From contig MJGA01000002.1 of NCBI GenBank assembly GCA_001910725.1, forward strand, positions 434,001 through 498,000: 64,000 nt of DNA. Direction: 5' to 3'. Source of the DNA: Phanerodontia chrysosporium. Taxonomy: Eukaryota > Basidiomycota > Agaricomycetes > Polyporales > Phanerochaetaceae. The first letter of the stretch is position 1, and each line of letters starts with the position of its first letter. The translations under genes were made by a program, and so were the position numbers. Shown here one piece after another: positions 1 through 12,270 of the stretch. Under the pieces are notes generated by a model that had not been told where the DNA came from, did no database searches, and saw nothing but the letters and a program-made list of their open reading frames with translations.

Positions 1-962
1 TGTGCTGCAGCATGTCGGGCGGCTCCTATCTCTGCCTCGTTGCCGTTCTTTTTTTTCTCTTTGTCTGGGTGTGCTGGCGGAGGTGCTGGGTGTGCGCAAT
101 GCAGGACGCGTCTGGGGGACGCGGGGGGCCAACGTGCGACGCTAGGCCAAGCGGGGCTAAGGGCACGGCGCTGCGTTTGGGTGTTCTCTTCTGCCCCAGG
201 GGCGTGCTAGGCCGAGGCTCTGTTTTCCCACCAGAGCCGCGCTGAAACAATCAGGGCGTCCGAGCGCGGGGGTTGGGGGTTGCGGTTGGGGTGCTCTGCG
301 CTCGCTGCTGGACACGGCGGCGACGGTGCCTGCGACGACGAGCAAAGCGGCGGTGGTGATCGACGGCGAGAACAAGGCTCGATCGGCAAACCGACAGCGA
401 GCGCGGTAGCATAATATTAGACGCCGATAGCCCCGACGCCCGCGTGGCACCGAGCGCCGCCATCGCGCCGCATCGCCCGCGTGTGCGGCAGCAGACAGAG
501 GGCAGCGTGCTCTGCAGACAAAGAGACCGTGATGTGGGTGCGACAATCGTTGCCATATAGCTGCGCTGTATTTGTTTTCTACCGACATTGCAAGTGAAAG
601 GAGACCGTGCGATACAATATGGTACAATGCGAAGGACGAAAAGGGAGAGAAAATTGCACTAAACACGTCGACTGTATGGTGGCACCGTAGACAGAGGCTG
701 GGGAGAGACAAGCGTGACTCCAAGATATTGAAAGAGTGTACGATAACCGACTTCAGATACCAGCAGGTGGCGGCAAATGGAAACCATTCTGGGATGACAA
801 CAAGGGGGCACGACCGGTATAACTAGCGCAGATATTGAGATGGCAATCGAGTCGTCTAGGCGGCAAGCCGGGTAGCAAGAGAGAGGGGTATCGCCTGGAG
901 CGGTGGATGGCGGATGAGGACAATCGAACCGCAATCTCGGCAGGTATCATCACGCACCCGGT
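1..962. other. No gene recognised at left edge
   Basis: Short overlapping open frames occur on both strands, but none shows a known domain, a splice pattern or a convincing start. The stretch probably contains the 3' flank of the next gene, which is on the minus strand and ends at 963. A gene running in from the left cannot be excluded. Confidence 0.5.
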
Positions 963-1721
963 TCAGACCCAGCTGTCCTTGCCCACCCCGATGGCATCAA
1001 AGCTCTTCCCACTCCTCGTCTTGCGCTCGCCTGGGAGGACGTCGACGACGTCGAGGTTGATGAGCTTTTGCGAGGGCGGGGGCGAGCCCTCGACCCAGCC
1101 CTTCCAGCCCTTGCGCGCGGCGACGCGCTTCTTGCGGGGCTTGGGTGCAGGTGGCGGCGGCGGGGACTTTGTATCCACGCTGCGGCCGCGCTGGGAGACG
1201 TCGTCGCCGTCGTCTGGGGTGTGCGGGCGTTTTGACGAGGTGGCGGAGGTGCTGGAGGAGATGGAGGGCCCTGGGGTCGTCGGGGGCGACGAGGGCATGG
1301 GCGGCGGGGTGACGGAGCGGGAGCGCTGCATGGTGGCGATGTTGATGGTCGGGCGCGCCTGCCAGAAGGACGAGGTGGAGGTGGAGGTGCTTGCCGCGCG
1401 GGGCACGGGTGGTGGCGGACGCTTGGGCGGGGCGGGCGGGGCGACTGGCACGCTCGCGCTCGTGCTGGCGACTGGGGCGGGCTGCTTATCGGCAGGCTTC
1501 GCGGCCGGCTTTACGCGCTTTTTCTCCTTGTCTCGGAGCTCCCTCTTCTCCTTCCTGCGGGCCCGCCTGTCCTCCTCCTCCTCTGCCCGCTCCACAGCCT
1601 TGTACACGGGGACGCCGTTGAGGAGGCTGGTGAGCACGTCGCGCTGCGGACGCGTATCGAAGTCGCCGGCGAGCACGGTGGTGGCGGTGCGGCGTCGCTT
1701 TTGGGCTCGCACTGGGTACAT
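963..1721 (-). CDS. Hypothetical basic, proline/serine-rich protein
   Basis: A single open exon of 252 residues. I chose the ATG at 1721 because the basic MYPVRAQKRRRT start follows a low-complexity upstream extension that would otherwise add 69 poorly structured residues. The N-terminus has a QKRRR cluster. Residues 45-75 are a highly charged E/R/K helix, likely coiled coil (KRELRDKEKKR). The middle is Pro/Ser/Thr-rich and looks disordered. The C-terminus carries a second basic cluster (PRKKR) and ends in KTRSGKSFDAIGVG. The two basic clusters are compatible with a nuclear protein, which is inference only. I do not recognise the family. No intron is needed. The frame holds despite very high GC, which on its own makes chance open frames more likely. 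Confidence 0.55.
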   Translation of the reverse strand: MYPVRAQKRRRTATTVLAGDFDTRPQRDVLTSLLNGVPVYKAVERAEEEEDRRARRKEKRELRDKEKKRVKPAAKPADKQPAPVASTSASVPVAPPAPPKRPPPPVPRAASTSTSTSSFWQARPTINIATMQRSRSVTPPPMPSSPPTTPGPSISSSTSATSSKRPHTPDDGDDVSQRGRSVDTKSPPPPPAPKPRKKRVAARKGWKGWVEGSPPPSQKLINLDVVDVLPGERKTRSGKSFDAIGVGKDSWV

Positions 1722-4700
1722 GGCGGTGCCGAACGGTCGGGGTCGCGACGGGGGAGGATGAGGCGAAAATGGGGAAAAGGCGAGGGACGCTGGAGCGTGT
1801 GCTACGGGCACACTTATAGGTTGTTGTGCTAGCTCACCCGATTGGGCAGGCGGACAGGCGCCGGGGCATGCGGGCGCCAACGGGCACGGATTCTGGCTCC
1901 GCGCCCATCCACAGGCTTCCACGGACACCTACCAGATTCTGATAGTCGGCCGTGGCAGAGACACTAGCACTGCCAGTATCCAGTCGCTGCCATGGCGTGC
2001 CCAGAGCCGTGCCCAGTCGCCCGCACAGCGCGGACCTTGAATCCTCGCAGCCATCAAAGGCACCGAAAGGGGCATCGCTCCGCTGCCAGTCTCGCTGCTT
2101 CTCCGGGCCTAAGCCTCCTTTGGCTCCCGTATCATTCCTCACAATAGCCCTCCGCCAGCATTGTCTCCCGCACACACAAGGTTGCCATCCGACAGCGACA
2201 CCGTCACCCTTCCCACGCCCTCTTGTATTTCCTCCTCCCTCCAAACTCAGCGGCGCCGCACAGCCAGGGTCTGCCCATTGTTCCAACTCCATTCATCTCC
2301 TGCACGCATGTCCGCCGCCTGCCCATCGCCTGCCCCTTATGGCGCACGCGAGTGCCAGCGCAGCGTGCCACACCTCCCTCTGGCATTTTCTGCTACGTCG
2401 CCCGCCCCCGCGAGCTTAATCCAGGCGGGCCTCTCCCACGTCCGGCCCAGGCCGTCGCGCGGGCTCAGACGAGGTCCCCGTGCCGCGCTGGCAGCCGAGC
2501 CCCCGCGGGCGCCCCGTCGCTGCACGCACCGGTCGCAGGCGCGAGGCACCGCCCGCCCGTCGTAGGTGTCCGCACTGCAGCGCGCGCGCGCGCAGGCGGG
2601 CACAACGGGCCTGCCGCGTTTTCTGCTCCCCGCAGGCAGACGTCGCCGCGCCTGCGCAGGGCCCCCCGCCTGCTGACCGTGCGTACACCGGTCCCGGCCC
2701 CCCCATGCAGGTCGCGCCAGGGCTTCCCGCAGCCCCGGGCGAGGCTGTGCGCCGTGCCGCTGATGGCTCAGAAGCAGCCCCCCACTGCGACGGGCTCGAG
2801 TCAGCATCACCCTACGCCGTGCGACTTCCTCTCGCGTGATTGTCGCCGTCAGCCTGCGCGTCCTAGGAACGTCGCCGCGCTGCATGTCTGCCCGCTCGCA
2901 GAGCAGCCGCCGCCGTCCGCCGGCGAACAAGATGCAGGCTGCCGCGTTTTGTGGCATGGCTCCAGCTGCGATTTTGTGACTCGTGGGAAGCCCCTCCGAG
3001 TCACAGATCCACTCGACCGTGCATGTATGTGGCTCCTCCATTTCCGTCCATCTGCGACTGATTTCCTAATGCTGTCTAGGGCCCAGGGGCTCAGCGCCAT
3101 CGCGACCCACTGCCCTACCGGATCTGGCGCCCTCACGAGGGCACCACAGGTAGAATAGGCCTTTTCGCGACATGACATCGACACGCGATGTCCCGCCGCC
3201 CGCGCCCGCCGCAAACCCTGCCTTGCGGTGCGAGTATCAGCCTGCGTGGCGCGGCGAGCCATAGCTCGCCGGAGGGTGCCCTACGGAAACCTTGGGGCCA
3301 TCGGCCATCAGTTGTGCTGGGCGGTGTGCGAGCAGCGGCGCAGGGCTGTCATGTTGCGGGTGGCTGTTGGGGTCCCGACAGATGGCGTCGGCGCCGATAC
3401 CAGGCGGCGCGCTCGCTGTGACTGAGCTCGGTCCCCCGCACACTTGCTCTCTTCCGAAGATGAGTCAACCACTTCACCGCAACGCATCGCAGGCCGTGCC
3501 GCTGCTCGTGCTGCTGCCGGGATCGTCTCTCGGAGATGCATGGCCCAGCCGCACACAACAGACCGTAATCAACGGCTGCTTACGGATAGAGCCTCTGCCT
3601 GATCAAAATATATTAGTACTCCCCAGGCCCTCGTCGCAGGTGTGATGACGGCCCAACTTATACATACAAGCTTACCCTACGCTCAATCAACCTCGTCCGT
3701 GAGTCATCGAACCGCACCGCCGCGGGGCACCCGCGCAGTGTGTTGCACACGCGGCAGGCACTGTGGGCGCCGGCGCCGGACACGTCCGTGTGGTCCCTGC
3801 GCCACGCACAGTGGCGATGGCGTCCGTGCCACCCGGCTAGCCGTCGCGATCATCACTCGACGTCTGTCCGCGCGTGTCGCAACACCGGCAGGGTCCGCGC
3901 GCCCTCGGGGATGCCTGCGATCGCAGGTGCCGTTGACGTACGGCTTACGCTGCGATCCGCGCCAACGTGTGCGCCGCGTTGCGTTCTTGTCTTTCGCCCG
4001 CCGCGCGGAGGCCCTGGCGCAGCGTGGCGGGGCCTGCTGGCGGTGGTTGTGCCCCTCCGCGGCAGGCGCCGCTGCGCAGGCACGGGCCCTGTCGTCGCTG
4101 AGATCTGAAGTGCCGTGCCGCCGCTCCGCCCGGCCGTGCGCTGCCCATTCTTTGCGGCTGCGTAGAAAAAGACGTATCGCGCGAGAGGTTTCGTGCAGCG
4201 GGAAATCGCGGCGATTGCATAGCAGTCGTTCTTGACGCGTTTCCAGGCGTGCAGCGCTCGCCGCAGCAGGCCCGCCACAATTGGGCACTGTGCGCCCGGC
4301 TCCAGAAGCTGCACATCGTTCGTTTGAGTTCAGCCGCCGCACCACCGAAGCCCCACACCCCATCTGGGGCGGCAGGCACCTGGGCGCGGTGCAGGGAGGG
4401 GGGCACGGGGCGCGCCAGCCGGGGAGACGACCCACAGGTGTGGGACGGCCTGGGCAGACGTCAAGGACGCAACCGTGGCCGTGCCGTAATGCGGGAGCAG
4501 TATACCCGGCGGGGCTCGTGCGTGCGCCAGGGCTGCACGGCCTTCTCAGACGGGCTTAGTCCGGGCCCCGCACGTCAGTGTCTGCCGCCCGCCGACAGCA
4601 CCAGCCTGATGTTCGCGCCTGCTGATCGCGCGCCCAAGCCCCCGCCGCCGTCCGGCCCCGGCCCCGGCCTCGCCGCTGCGCCGTCCCGTGCCAGGCCCTT

Positions 4701-6761
4701 TCCACCGCATCACCTTCGCAGCCGCCCGCGGCACGCAACACTATCGCTGATGCGGGCGCCGCAGCGCTTGCCGGTGCGCCCGCCCTCCTACCAGCACCCC
4801 GAGCGCGACGCGAAGGCCCCCGAGCACGTCCCGCATGTCCCCCCGTCACCCGCGACCGCGACCGCGGCACCCGGGGCTCGGCGCTGGGGCCCGTGGGCGC
4901 GGCAGTCGGCCGCGGACTCCGCGACGCGGACATTCGTGGCTGCAGTGCCCGGCGGCGCACGCGGGAGGGGAGGGGGGCCATGCCGAGGACACATACTGCC
5001 CGGGTGCTGGCGCGGCGGGGCTCGAGCCCTGCGTGACTGCGCGGACGGGTAGCGTTCTGCCGCCCGGTCGCGCCCATGTGCCATTTCTGAGACTTTTTTT
5101 TGGCGCGTTCTGAGGGCACGCAACCGGGATCCCATGATGAGGCGGACGCGGCCCGCCTGTTGGGCTTTGACCTGTGGGCAGAGGGCAGGAGTGTGTGAAC
5201 TAGGTGTAACGACGCAGATGGCGGGGCCCCTCACTGCGAAGACGGGCAGAGATAGGATGGCACCCGCGGGTGCGCCGAAGCTCCCATCATATCGGCAGAA
5301 TCGCACCTCGACGCGCACGTACGCAGTCCTTTCTGCGGCCTTTGAATTTGCACGCCCGGGCACCTGTCAACCGCCAACGGTTGACCGCGCCCGCGAAAGG
5401 ATGACCAGAGTGATCGCTGGTGCAGTTGGCGGCTACCTGCGAGGTCGCTGAATATTCTGTGGACTGTGTTGGCCTGCGTCTCCATGGCGGCCCACGCCGC
5501 GTCTGTCGTCAGGGTGCGGTAATGTAGTGTGGGCATCTATCTACGAGGCGGTGACGCCACCAGTGATAATATCCGTCATGGGCACCCGTGCGGGTGTTGG
5601 CTTCTGCATTGCATAGATACAGGTATTGCATGCGCTCACATGTCGCCTCTGCGGCGTAGAAAACATAGGACATGGTGGCGATGACTGATTATACATGTTT
5701 TCACTGCCGACCGATACCCCGATCCTCTAGTTGCATTCAGGAGGCTCTGAGATGCCAGAACGCTGAAGATCAGCAAGCGTCATCGCCTACCTCACGATCC
5801 ATTGGCTTCTTGGCAGAGCAGTTGGTACCGCTAAAGGTTTCTCTCACCGTGGGTATCTTCGCCTAGGCTATGAGTACGCCTCGGCCGCCATGAAGAGACA
5901 AGGCACCTTACAGGGCGACCGCTAGCGAACTCACACGGAGGGCAGCAAGACGGCAGGATGCAACGGCGAGCTGACAGCTGCATCTGCAGTCGACCCTGTG
6001 CGATGACTGGCTGGGTGGCTGGCTTCACTGAACTATTGCGTGTTCAGACGCACCGTGCGTTGAGCTGACATGATGCAAATCCTGACCTTGTATTGTGCCG
6101 ACAAAGCCTTCACGAGGACACTGCATTCCGCACGTAGTATTTATTAGCCCAAGAACTGCGGCGGTGGGAACAATCGTGTGTGCTTTGACCGTATGTCTGT
6201 CGGGTGGCTGGATCTTATACCGGAGGCTATTCACCTCCAAGGTGCCCCCGCCCATGGCAACCAGAGGGCTCTGCCGCGGCTGACTCCAGGTGTCTTGGCT
6301 GAGACAGCTCTCAGCATCGGTCCCCTGTTATTGGACGAGAAACAAGACATACCGTGGTGGGGGTAAGATGGCGATACCCTTCGCGCATATAACTGCTGAG
6401 GAGGAAAGGTCTCGCAGGCCATGGGGCGGAGGTCAGTTGAATTGATTACGCTCGAGCACGGCCGTTCTGCAATGTCCTATGCCCAACGCCTGTTTCAGCG
6501 TACCCGACTGTGTGTCTCGTGGACTGCAGAGTCGGTCCGGCCACAGTGCAACTGCAACAGACATGTCAGTGAGGGTCATGAAACTTGCGGGCCGCAGGTC
6601 ATACCTCTGTTCAGATCCCTGCTCCTCGTCCCCGATGATAGCTGAGTTTAGAAAGAGATTGACACAGCGATTCTTAGGGTAGGACGATAAATAGAATACA
6701 GTTATACCTAGCATATAATACAAGACAGTTCAATGAGAGGGTATCCCGAGGCGAACAGAGT
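1722..6761. other. Five-kilobase stretch without a convincing gene
   Basis: From about 2.3 to 5.1 kb the DNA is very GC-rich and open frames of 100-300 codons occur in all six frames, which is expected from composition alone. Their translations are Ala/Arg/Pro-rich with no domain, and no ordered set of short introns joins them. From about 5.1 to 6.7 kb the composition becomes ordinary and only short frames remain. I see no transposase, reverse transcriptase or terminal repeats. It could be a decayed element or a long non-coding region. Confidence 0.5.
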
Positions 6762-7308
6762 TTAGAGGTCCAAGTAATCTCTTCCGCCTTCCCACTGTGC
6801 CGGGTCGACTGTGCCGTACGGACCCACTTCCTTAGCCGCGCCATCGACATCCATGAAGGCAAATTCGCGCTTGAACTTCGCTTCGACGGAGGCAATCTTC
6901 TTTAGGAGGTTGTCGCAGGTGTCTGTGACGAGCTGCGACGGTGGGATGGACCCGTCCGTCTGGACCTTGAGGAGGAAGTATGGGTGCAGTGGGTGCGGAA
7001 CCTTGTAGCCCGCGAAGAGGCAGCGGGAGTCGTTGAGGAGCTCCCTGGGACTCGTGTGTAAGACTTGCCGTCGCATACATATGTGCTTACTCACGACCGC
7101 AGCAGGTTGCCCAACGTGTGGTCCTCCTTCACGATCTTGAAGGTCGCAGCGTTGGGGATCTTCGTGTCCTCAGTAATCTCAACACTACGCCGCGCAGTGA
7201 AACGGTCAATCAGCCTCACAATGTACGCGTACCGAGACCAACGCCAGCCACGTACAGCTTCTCGCCTTCATCCAGAACGAAGAGCTCATAACGGTTCGGT
7301 GCGTTCAT
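6762..7308 (-). CDS. RPB11: RNA polymerase II subunit Rpb11
   Basis: Encodes the small Rpb11 subunit, which pairs with Rpb3 in the alpha-like assembly platform of RNA polymerase II in the nucleus. Coding exons are 7256..7308, 7095..7184 and 6762..7044, joined by two GT-AG introns of 71 and 50 bp, giving 141 residues in frame. Family hallmarks are the MNAPxRxELF start, the DTKIPNAATFKI strand, the dimerisation motif KEDHTLGNLLR at the end of exon 2 and LFAGYKVPHPL in exon 3. The C-terminal helix is typical, followed by an extra acidic tail of about 25 residues ending in RDYLDL. It is transcribed divergently from RPL28, about 650 bp away, so the two may share a promoter. The reading frame is intact. 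Confidence 0.93.
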
Positions 7309-7959
7309 GTTGCACGTCTATTGTAGAACAGGATGCTGTGAATACACTGTACATGTGGTGGCGAAGGATATAGCAAAGGATCTACTGTGGCGAGGGTGCC
7401 ATGCTACTACTGCGACGCGTTGCTCACCTACTATACAGGAGAACGGCCTGCACGGAAGAGGAGTTAGCACATGGTAATGGACGGAGTAGTGGCATTGAAT
7501 GCTCAGGACACGTTTTGTGATCACGGTGAATCATTGACAATAAATAACGGCAAAAGCCATAGCATCACAGCGACGAAGACAGAAAGCGTACTCACCGAGG
7601 GAGACGATGTCAAAGAGGTCGAGGTGGTTGAGAGCCAAGTCGTCGACAACTTTTAGCGCGAGAGCGTGCCTGCTGTTTGGTATTGTTTGTGTTGGCGCCC
7701 ACTACGGCGCTTGCGTGCATTGGGTAGGGAGGCTCGAACACAGCGACCGCAAGCCTCCTCAAGCCTCCTCAAGGTCAGTATGCCGAATCTCTGCACGTCC
7801 GGACGCCGTCCAGCGCATTCTACGCATCCCTGGCTCCAAAACGAATGGCGATTTTTCCGGGTCTTGGAGTTGCGGTGCTGGATGGCCTGGACGGACTCCG
7901 GATGACGCTTCGCGCCCTTGCGCTCTGAACGCTCACGCCCCGCTTGTCTCCTGCAGAAA
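7309..7959. promoter_or_regulatory. Divergent RPB11/RPL28 promoter region
   Basis: The space between two divergent housekeeping starts. A GTCAGT donor at 7772 and a pyrimidine-rich CCTGCAG acceptor ending at 7956, three bases before the RPL28 ATG, suggest an intron in the RPL28 5' UTR; this is inference. A short tandem repeat of AGCCTCCTCA lies near 7751-7771. Open frames here on either strand show no domain. Confidence 0.45.
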
Positions 7960-8578
7960 ATGCCGACCCGGTTCTCCAAGACTCGCAAGCACCGCGGCCA
8001 CGTCTCGGCCGGTCATGGTCGTGTCGGAAAGCACCGCAAGCACCCCGGAGGTCGTGGTCTCGCTGGTGGTCAGCACCACCACAGGTGCGTCTGCGGCAAT
8101 TCCGCTCGCAGCACCCGAAGCTGACGTCTGCGTGGCATTCTGCGCAATAAAGGACAAACTTCGATAAGTACCACCCTGGTTACTTCGGTAAGGTGGGTAT
8201 GCGCTACTTCCACCTGACCCGGAACCAGTACTGGTGCCCGATCATCAACGTCGACAAGCTCTGGACGCTTGTGCCTGCGGAGGAGAAGGCTACCTTGAAG
8301 GAGGACTCTGAGGTCGTGCCAGTCATTGACACCCTCCGCCACGGTTACGCGAAGGTCTTGGGCAACGGACAGTGCGTTTCGTTCAGTCCTCATGCGTTCT
8401 TCGCAAAACTAAACTTTTCTTCCAGGCTGCCCAAGCTTCCCTTCATCGTAAAAGCCCGTTTCGTCTCCAAGAAGGCTGAGTGCGTATTTTAGCTGAGTTC
8501 ATACAAGACCAACGCACTAAAACCATTTTACAGGCGCAAGATCAAGGAGGCGGCGGTGTCGTTAAGCTCGTTGCGTAG
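7960..8578 (+). CDS. RPL28: 60S ribosomal protein L28/uL15 (apparent -1 frameshift)
   Basis: Ribosomal protein uL15 (yeast L28, mammalian L27a) of the large subunit. Exons 7960..8084, 8153..8371, 8426..8479 and 8534..8578 are joined by three GT-AG introns. The N-terminus [18 protein letters not shown] and the segments [31 protein letters not shown] and [17 protein letters not shown] sequence are unmistakable. In exon 4 the expected ending [15 protein letters not shown] is present, but the frame slips between GAGGC and GGCGGT: one base is missing near 8549-8556 (443 nt instead of 444). Read literally, the protein runs on with an unrelated tail to a TGA at 8757. Because this is normally an essential single-copy gene and other genes here show the same lesion, I read it as a sequence error. 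The intact product would be 147 residues. Confidence 0.9.
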
Positions 8579-9632
8579 TTTTGCTTTGCTTTCCTTGCTA
8601 TCATTCCTTCCTCTGGCACCCATGACCTGCACCCCACATGCATATGACGACGAGGCCTTCCTATGTAATCTATGCCGTCGTACACACGACACGACTTTGG
8701 CCTTACCGGCTTCCGCAACTTGGAGGACTAGTGCGGCTTGCACTGTTGTACACGATTGACTGTCGGTCGGGTGCTCGAAGAGCATGCGCTTGCCAGGCGA
8801 GCTGTCCAGTTGTAATCCAGGACGAGCGATTGGGGTGGTAGATCTTGTATCTTCTGTGCAACAGTTTAGTGCAAGTCCACCCTTTACATCATTTCGAAGA
8901 GAGCGAAAGCGCGATCCTCGTGAGCAAGGCTCGATATCTGCGACAGCCTGCCAAATGGTGCCATTGCGCCACCTCGATATTCTCAGACTCGGCAAGGGGG
9001 ATCAAGACTACACCATCAGCGACCTCGGGCGCAGATGACGATGATACACGCGCGCCGCGGAAGACTTTCCGCAGGAGTGTTCAAGACACGGCGCGCCATG
9101 TTGTTGTGGGAGAATTGTGCTTGGTTGGTAATCTGAGGGTGCTGCGCAGACCGCCTCCGACGGAGCAACCGCTTATACCGCCAGGGATAGCGGGGACGCT
9201 ACAAATGCACAAAAAGCAATGTTGTTCCAGAAGATATGCACGACAACGGTCTCTTTCAGTGCGAATTGTCTCGAGGCATGCGGCGAAGGCGTGGACGAAA
9301 CAATTGTGGCGGCGGCGGGGCGCCAGACTCGGGTTTGCCGGCCGGAGTGCGCGCCAGAGTGAGAGTCAGCAGTACAAGGCTTCTTCCAGCCATCTCTGCG
9401 AGCTTCACACCCATTCAGCTCTCGAACTCTCATAACCCTGCCTCTGCGAGGCCGTTTCATGAGCTCGACCCTCCAGAGCATCGCCCGCGCCTGGGGTGAG
9501 TGACGGCGGCTTGCGTTTCGGGACCCCGCTGATGCCCCGCTCTGGCTGAAAGACGTTCCAATCCCGACTCGCAGGACACAGCATCCTCGCCGAGGCCGCA
9601 CAGCTCCCACCGACGCTCAACCAGCAACCGCC
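8579..9632. other. Intergenic region downstream of RPL28
   Basis: No supported gene. A 155-codon open frame on the minus strand overlaps the last RPL28 exon and has no recognisable domain. The right half should hold the promoter and 5' UTR of the RING ligase that starts at 9633. Confidence 0.5.
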
Positions 9633-11661
9633 ATGGCCCAGCCGTCCGACGCCGTTGTCATTAACATGGCCGACCTCAGTATCACCTCCCCGGGCGACTC
9701 GAGCACGTCTACGAAGAAGAAGCAGGACACTCTCTTCGGCCCTAACATTGGTATCGTCGCCAAAGGCCCGGAATGGACGGAGAGTCGTGAGAAGACCATC
9801 GATGAGCTCACACCTGAGATCGTGAGGGGATGGATTGCGAAGAGCAAGGAGGTGAGTGCCTACTTTGCTGTGTTGTGGCCTCCAACCCCTGCGCATTGGT
9901 GCGGATAGCGATGGCTGCACCCTATATCCTGTAGAGTCCGGGGTCAGCTCTCTTGGCCTATATGCATGCAGCCTGGCAATCATGGGCTGGCACTACGAGC
10001 CTTGCCGTCGCATGTCCAATAGGCTTCAGAGGAATAGCAGTGGCTCACTCGGCCATGTTCTCCTAGGCAAACCAGGCGACTACTACGCTTCAGGCCCTTG
10101 TCAACCTCAAGCGGCCTTCTCTCCGTCTCACTCCACTAGAAGTCGATTCCTCGGAAGAGATTGAAGAAGTTGATGCAAAGCACCATCACGGTCTGGAGTT
10201 CGAGTATGATTGCGACGCTCCCAAGTGCGCCATTTCTGTCCACGTTCTCGTTTCACCATCGCACCACCTTGCCGATCGCTCTGTCGGCAACGCACACACC
10301 AAGATCTTGGTGTTTGAGACCGTCACCGACGGCGGCTTCGGCAAGACACTGAAACTGGAAGAAGGCGCAACGCTCGAGCTTGGCCGCTACGAACACCAGC
10401 CGCACGTGAAGACTACTTCGGCCCAGTCGTCGCCCGACCTTGACGAGAAGAAGGCGGGTACCTCTGGCAGTGCTGCCGCATCCAACTCAGAGATCCCGTC
10501 GCTCTCCCCTGAGGATGGAGCGGAGGTCGCTAGCACCCGCAAGAGCAAGCGTTTCACCTCATTCCACTTCCGCAAACGCACGCACGAAGAGCGCACTGTC
10601 GCTGGTCCTGCTCTGGCTGTCGTGGATGTCGAAGCGAAGGAAAACGCCCACGACGAGAAAGACGAGTCCAATCTTGGTGTGAAGGCCATGATTCGTCTTT
10701 CTGCGCTCGATGACAACGGCAAGCCCCTCGCCTGCGTCAATGAGCAGACGACCTATCTCCACATCGTCCGCTTCGGGGCTCTCCCGCCTGCTGATGAGGA
10801 TGACAAGCGTCCGTGGGTGGTCAAGGTCGTCAAGCGCGAGGCTACGGTGAGTATGCCGCATTACAGCACGAGGGTGCTTCTCACACGATGTGATAGATCG
10901 GCGCGCACACTTTCCATCTGCACGAGATCTACGGCCTGTCCAGCTCTACGACCAACCCTACTGCCCCTCAAGCAGCGGTTCCCACGACTTATCCGCCTAC
11001 GGGCACACCAGCCCCGCCGCAGGAGGACGAGCCGTCGTCCGAGTGTCTGCTTTGCCTGTCTGCGCCCCGCGAGGTCGTCCTCCTCCCATGCCGCCACCTC
11101 GTCGCCTGCCGCGACTGCGCGATCAACATGATCGAGTTCGGTGCGGGTGGACAGATCGTGCAGAACGACAGCACGCCTGCGGCTGGTGCCGACGGCGAGA
11201 ACGCGGAGGGCAACGAAGAGAACCCCGGTGGTAACGCGGGCGAGCAGGAGGGCGCTGCGCCAATGCCCACACCCATTCCTACCGTTGTTCCGACTACCAA
11301 CACTCGCCGCAAGCGCAAGGCCAAGGGCTGGTTCTGCCCCGTCTGCAGGCAGCGTACGTACATTTCTCTCTCGTGCCGTCAGCGCATTTATTGACAAACT
11401 CTACCTGTAGCATACACTTCTTGCCTTCGCATTACCACGACCCCGCCCACCAAAGATACGGCCTCTGAGAACGAGCAGCTGGAGACTGCCGACATTACCG
11501 ATCACCCTCTTGCTCCCTCTTCGCCTGCTCAGCCGACCAGTCCGTCGCGTGGCGGTGTGCTTAGCTCACTCAGCCGCCCTGGCTTCCTCAGGACGCTGAC
11601 AACCCGGCAGCCTCAGCCAGACCTTGAACGTGGTCAGCCTGCCACTGCCGCTGCGGCCTAG
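9633..11661 (+). CDS. Mahogunin-type RING E3 ubiquitin ligase
   Basis: Exons 9633..9851, 10067..10846, 10897..11353 and 11411..11661 give an intact 568-residue protein. It resembles MGRN1/RNF157 and plant LOG2: a conserved region before the RING built of beta segments (LKRPSLRLTP, HHHGLEFEYDCD, AISVHVLV) at about residues 75-165, a disordered acidic/Ser-rich insert, a second conserved block (YLHIVRFGALPP and HTFHLHEIYGL) and a C3HC4 RING starting ECLLCLSAPREVVLLPC RHL. The RING is odd: about 72 residues, Gly/Asn/Pro-rich and then basic, separate the sixth metal ligand (ACRDC) from the final CPVC pair, where metazoan mahogunins have about ten. Expected role is E2-dependent ubiquitination in the cytoplasm, probably in membrane-protein trafficking. 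The substrate is unknown. Family placement is from motif pattern only. Confidence 0.8.
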
Positions 11662-12270
11662 ACGCATATACTAGCCCCCTGAGTAGTTCCGTATCCCCTC
11701 CTCTCCCGTCGACACACGACGTTGACTGTTGTACTAATTGCTGCGATTTGGATCGGAACTGTCCGTTTTTCCGTGTTGTAGGTATTGCTTGGTATTCTCT
11801 TCCCGTTGTATCTTGTATAGTTGCTCTTCCGTTGTGGAAACGACTTGTCCTATGCTGTTCGTTGTAGTATAGTGGTCCGGAAGACATGGATTCTGTTCTC
11901 AACCTATCTTGGCTACTCCCGGCGGCATCATGTCGTTTGACTGCGCTTGCCCATGTGCCTCTCGCATATGTCGTGTGAAATTGCAGGGTCAGCACCTGCC
12001 ACCGCCTACCATTCTGTGCGTGGCGGGGCAGTGTGGCACAGCGACCGAGTTGTGTGTGTCTGTGTGAGTACGATCCACGCCATGCGGCGGCAAGAGATAA
12101 GATTACACGCAGCCTTTTGATGCGTTACAGCGCTTAGATCAAAGCACAGCGACCCCCCGCAGAGCACGACTCTTCCACAATCACCACGTCCTCTCCCAGC
12201 ACTACTTTCATGTTATCCTTCGCTTTTTACCCACAATAGCTTGAAGTGTGCATAATCGACCGTCTTGAAG
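11662..12270. other. Intergenic region between RING ligase and TLG1
   Basis: Contains the 3' flank of the RING ligase and the upstream region of TLG1. A 135-codon minus-strand frame at 11588..11995 overlaps the ligase end and shows no domain. Nothing else seen. Confidence 0.5.

Noticed and set aside
2223..3158. 311-codon open frame in GC-rich DNA
   Set aside because: Equally long frames overlap it on both strands; the translation is Ala/Arg/Pro-rich with no domain, as expected from composition.
8556..8759. Extended RPL28 tail reading through to 8757
   Set aside because: This is the literal frame after the missing base; the tail has no similarity to ribosomal proteins, whereas the shifted frame gives the exact conserved ending.
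8528..8995. 155-codon minus-strand frame behind RPL28
   Set aside because: Overlaps the last RPL28 exon antisense, has no domain and no splice pattern.
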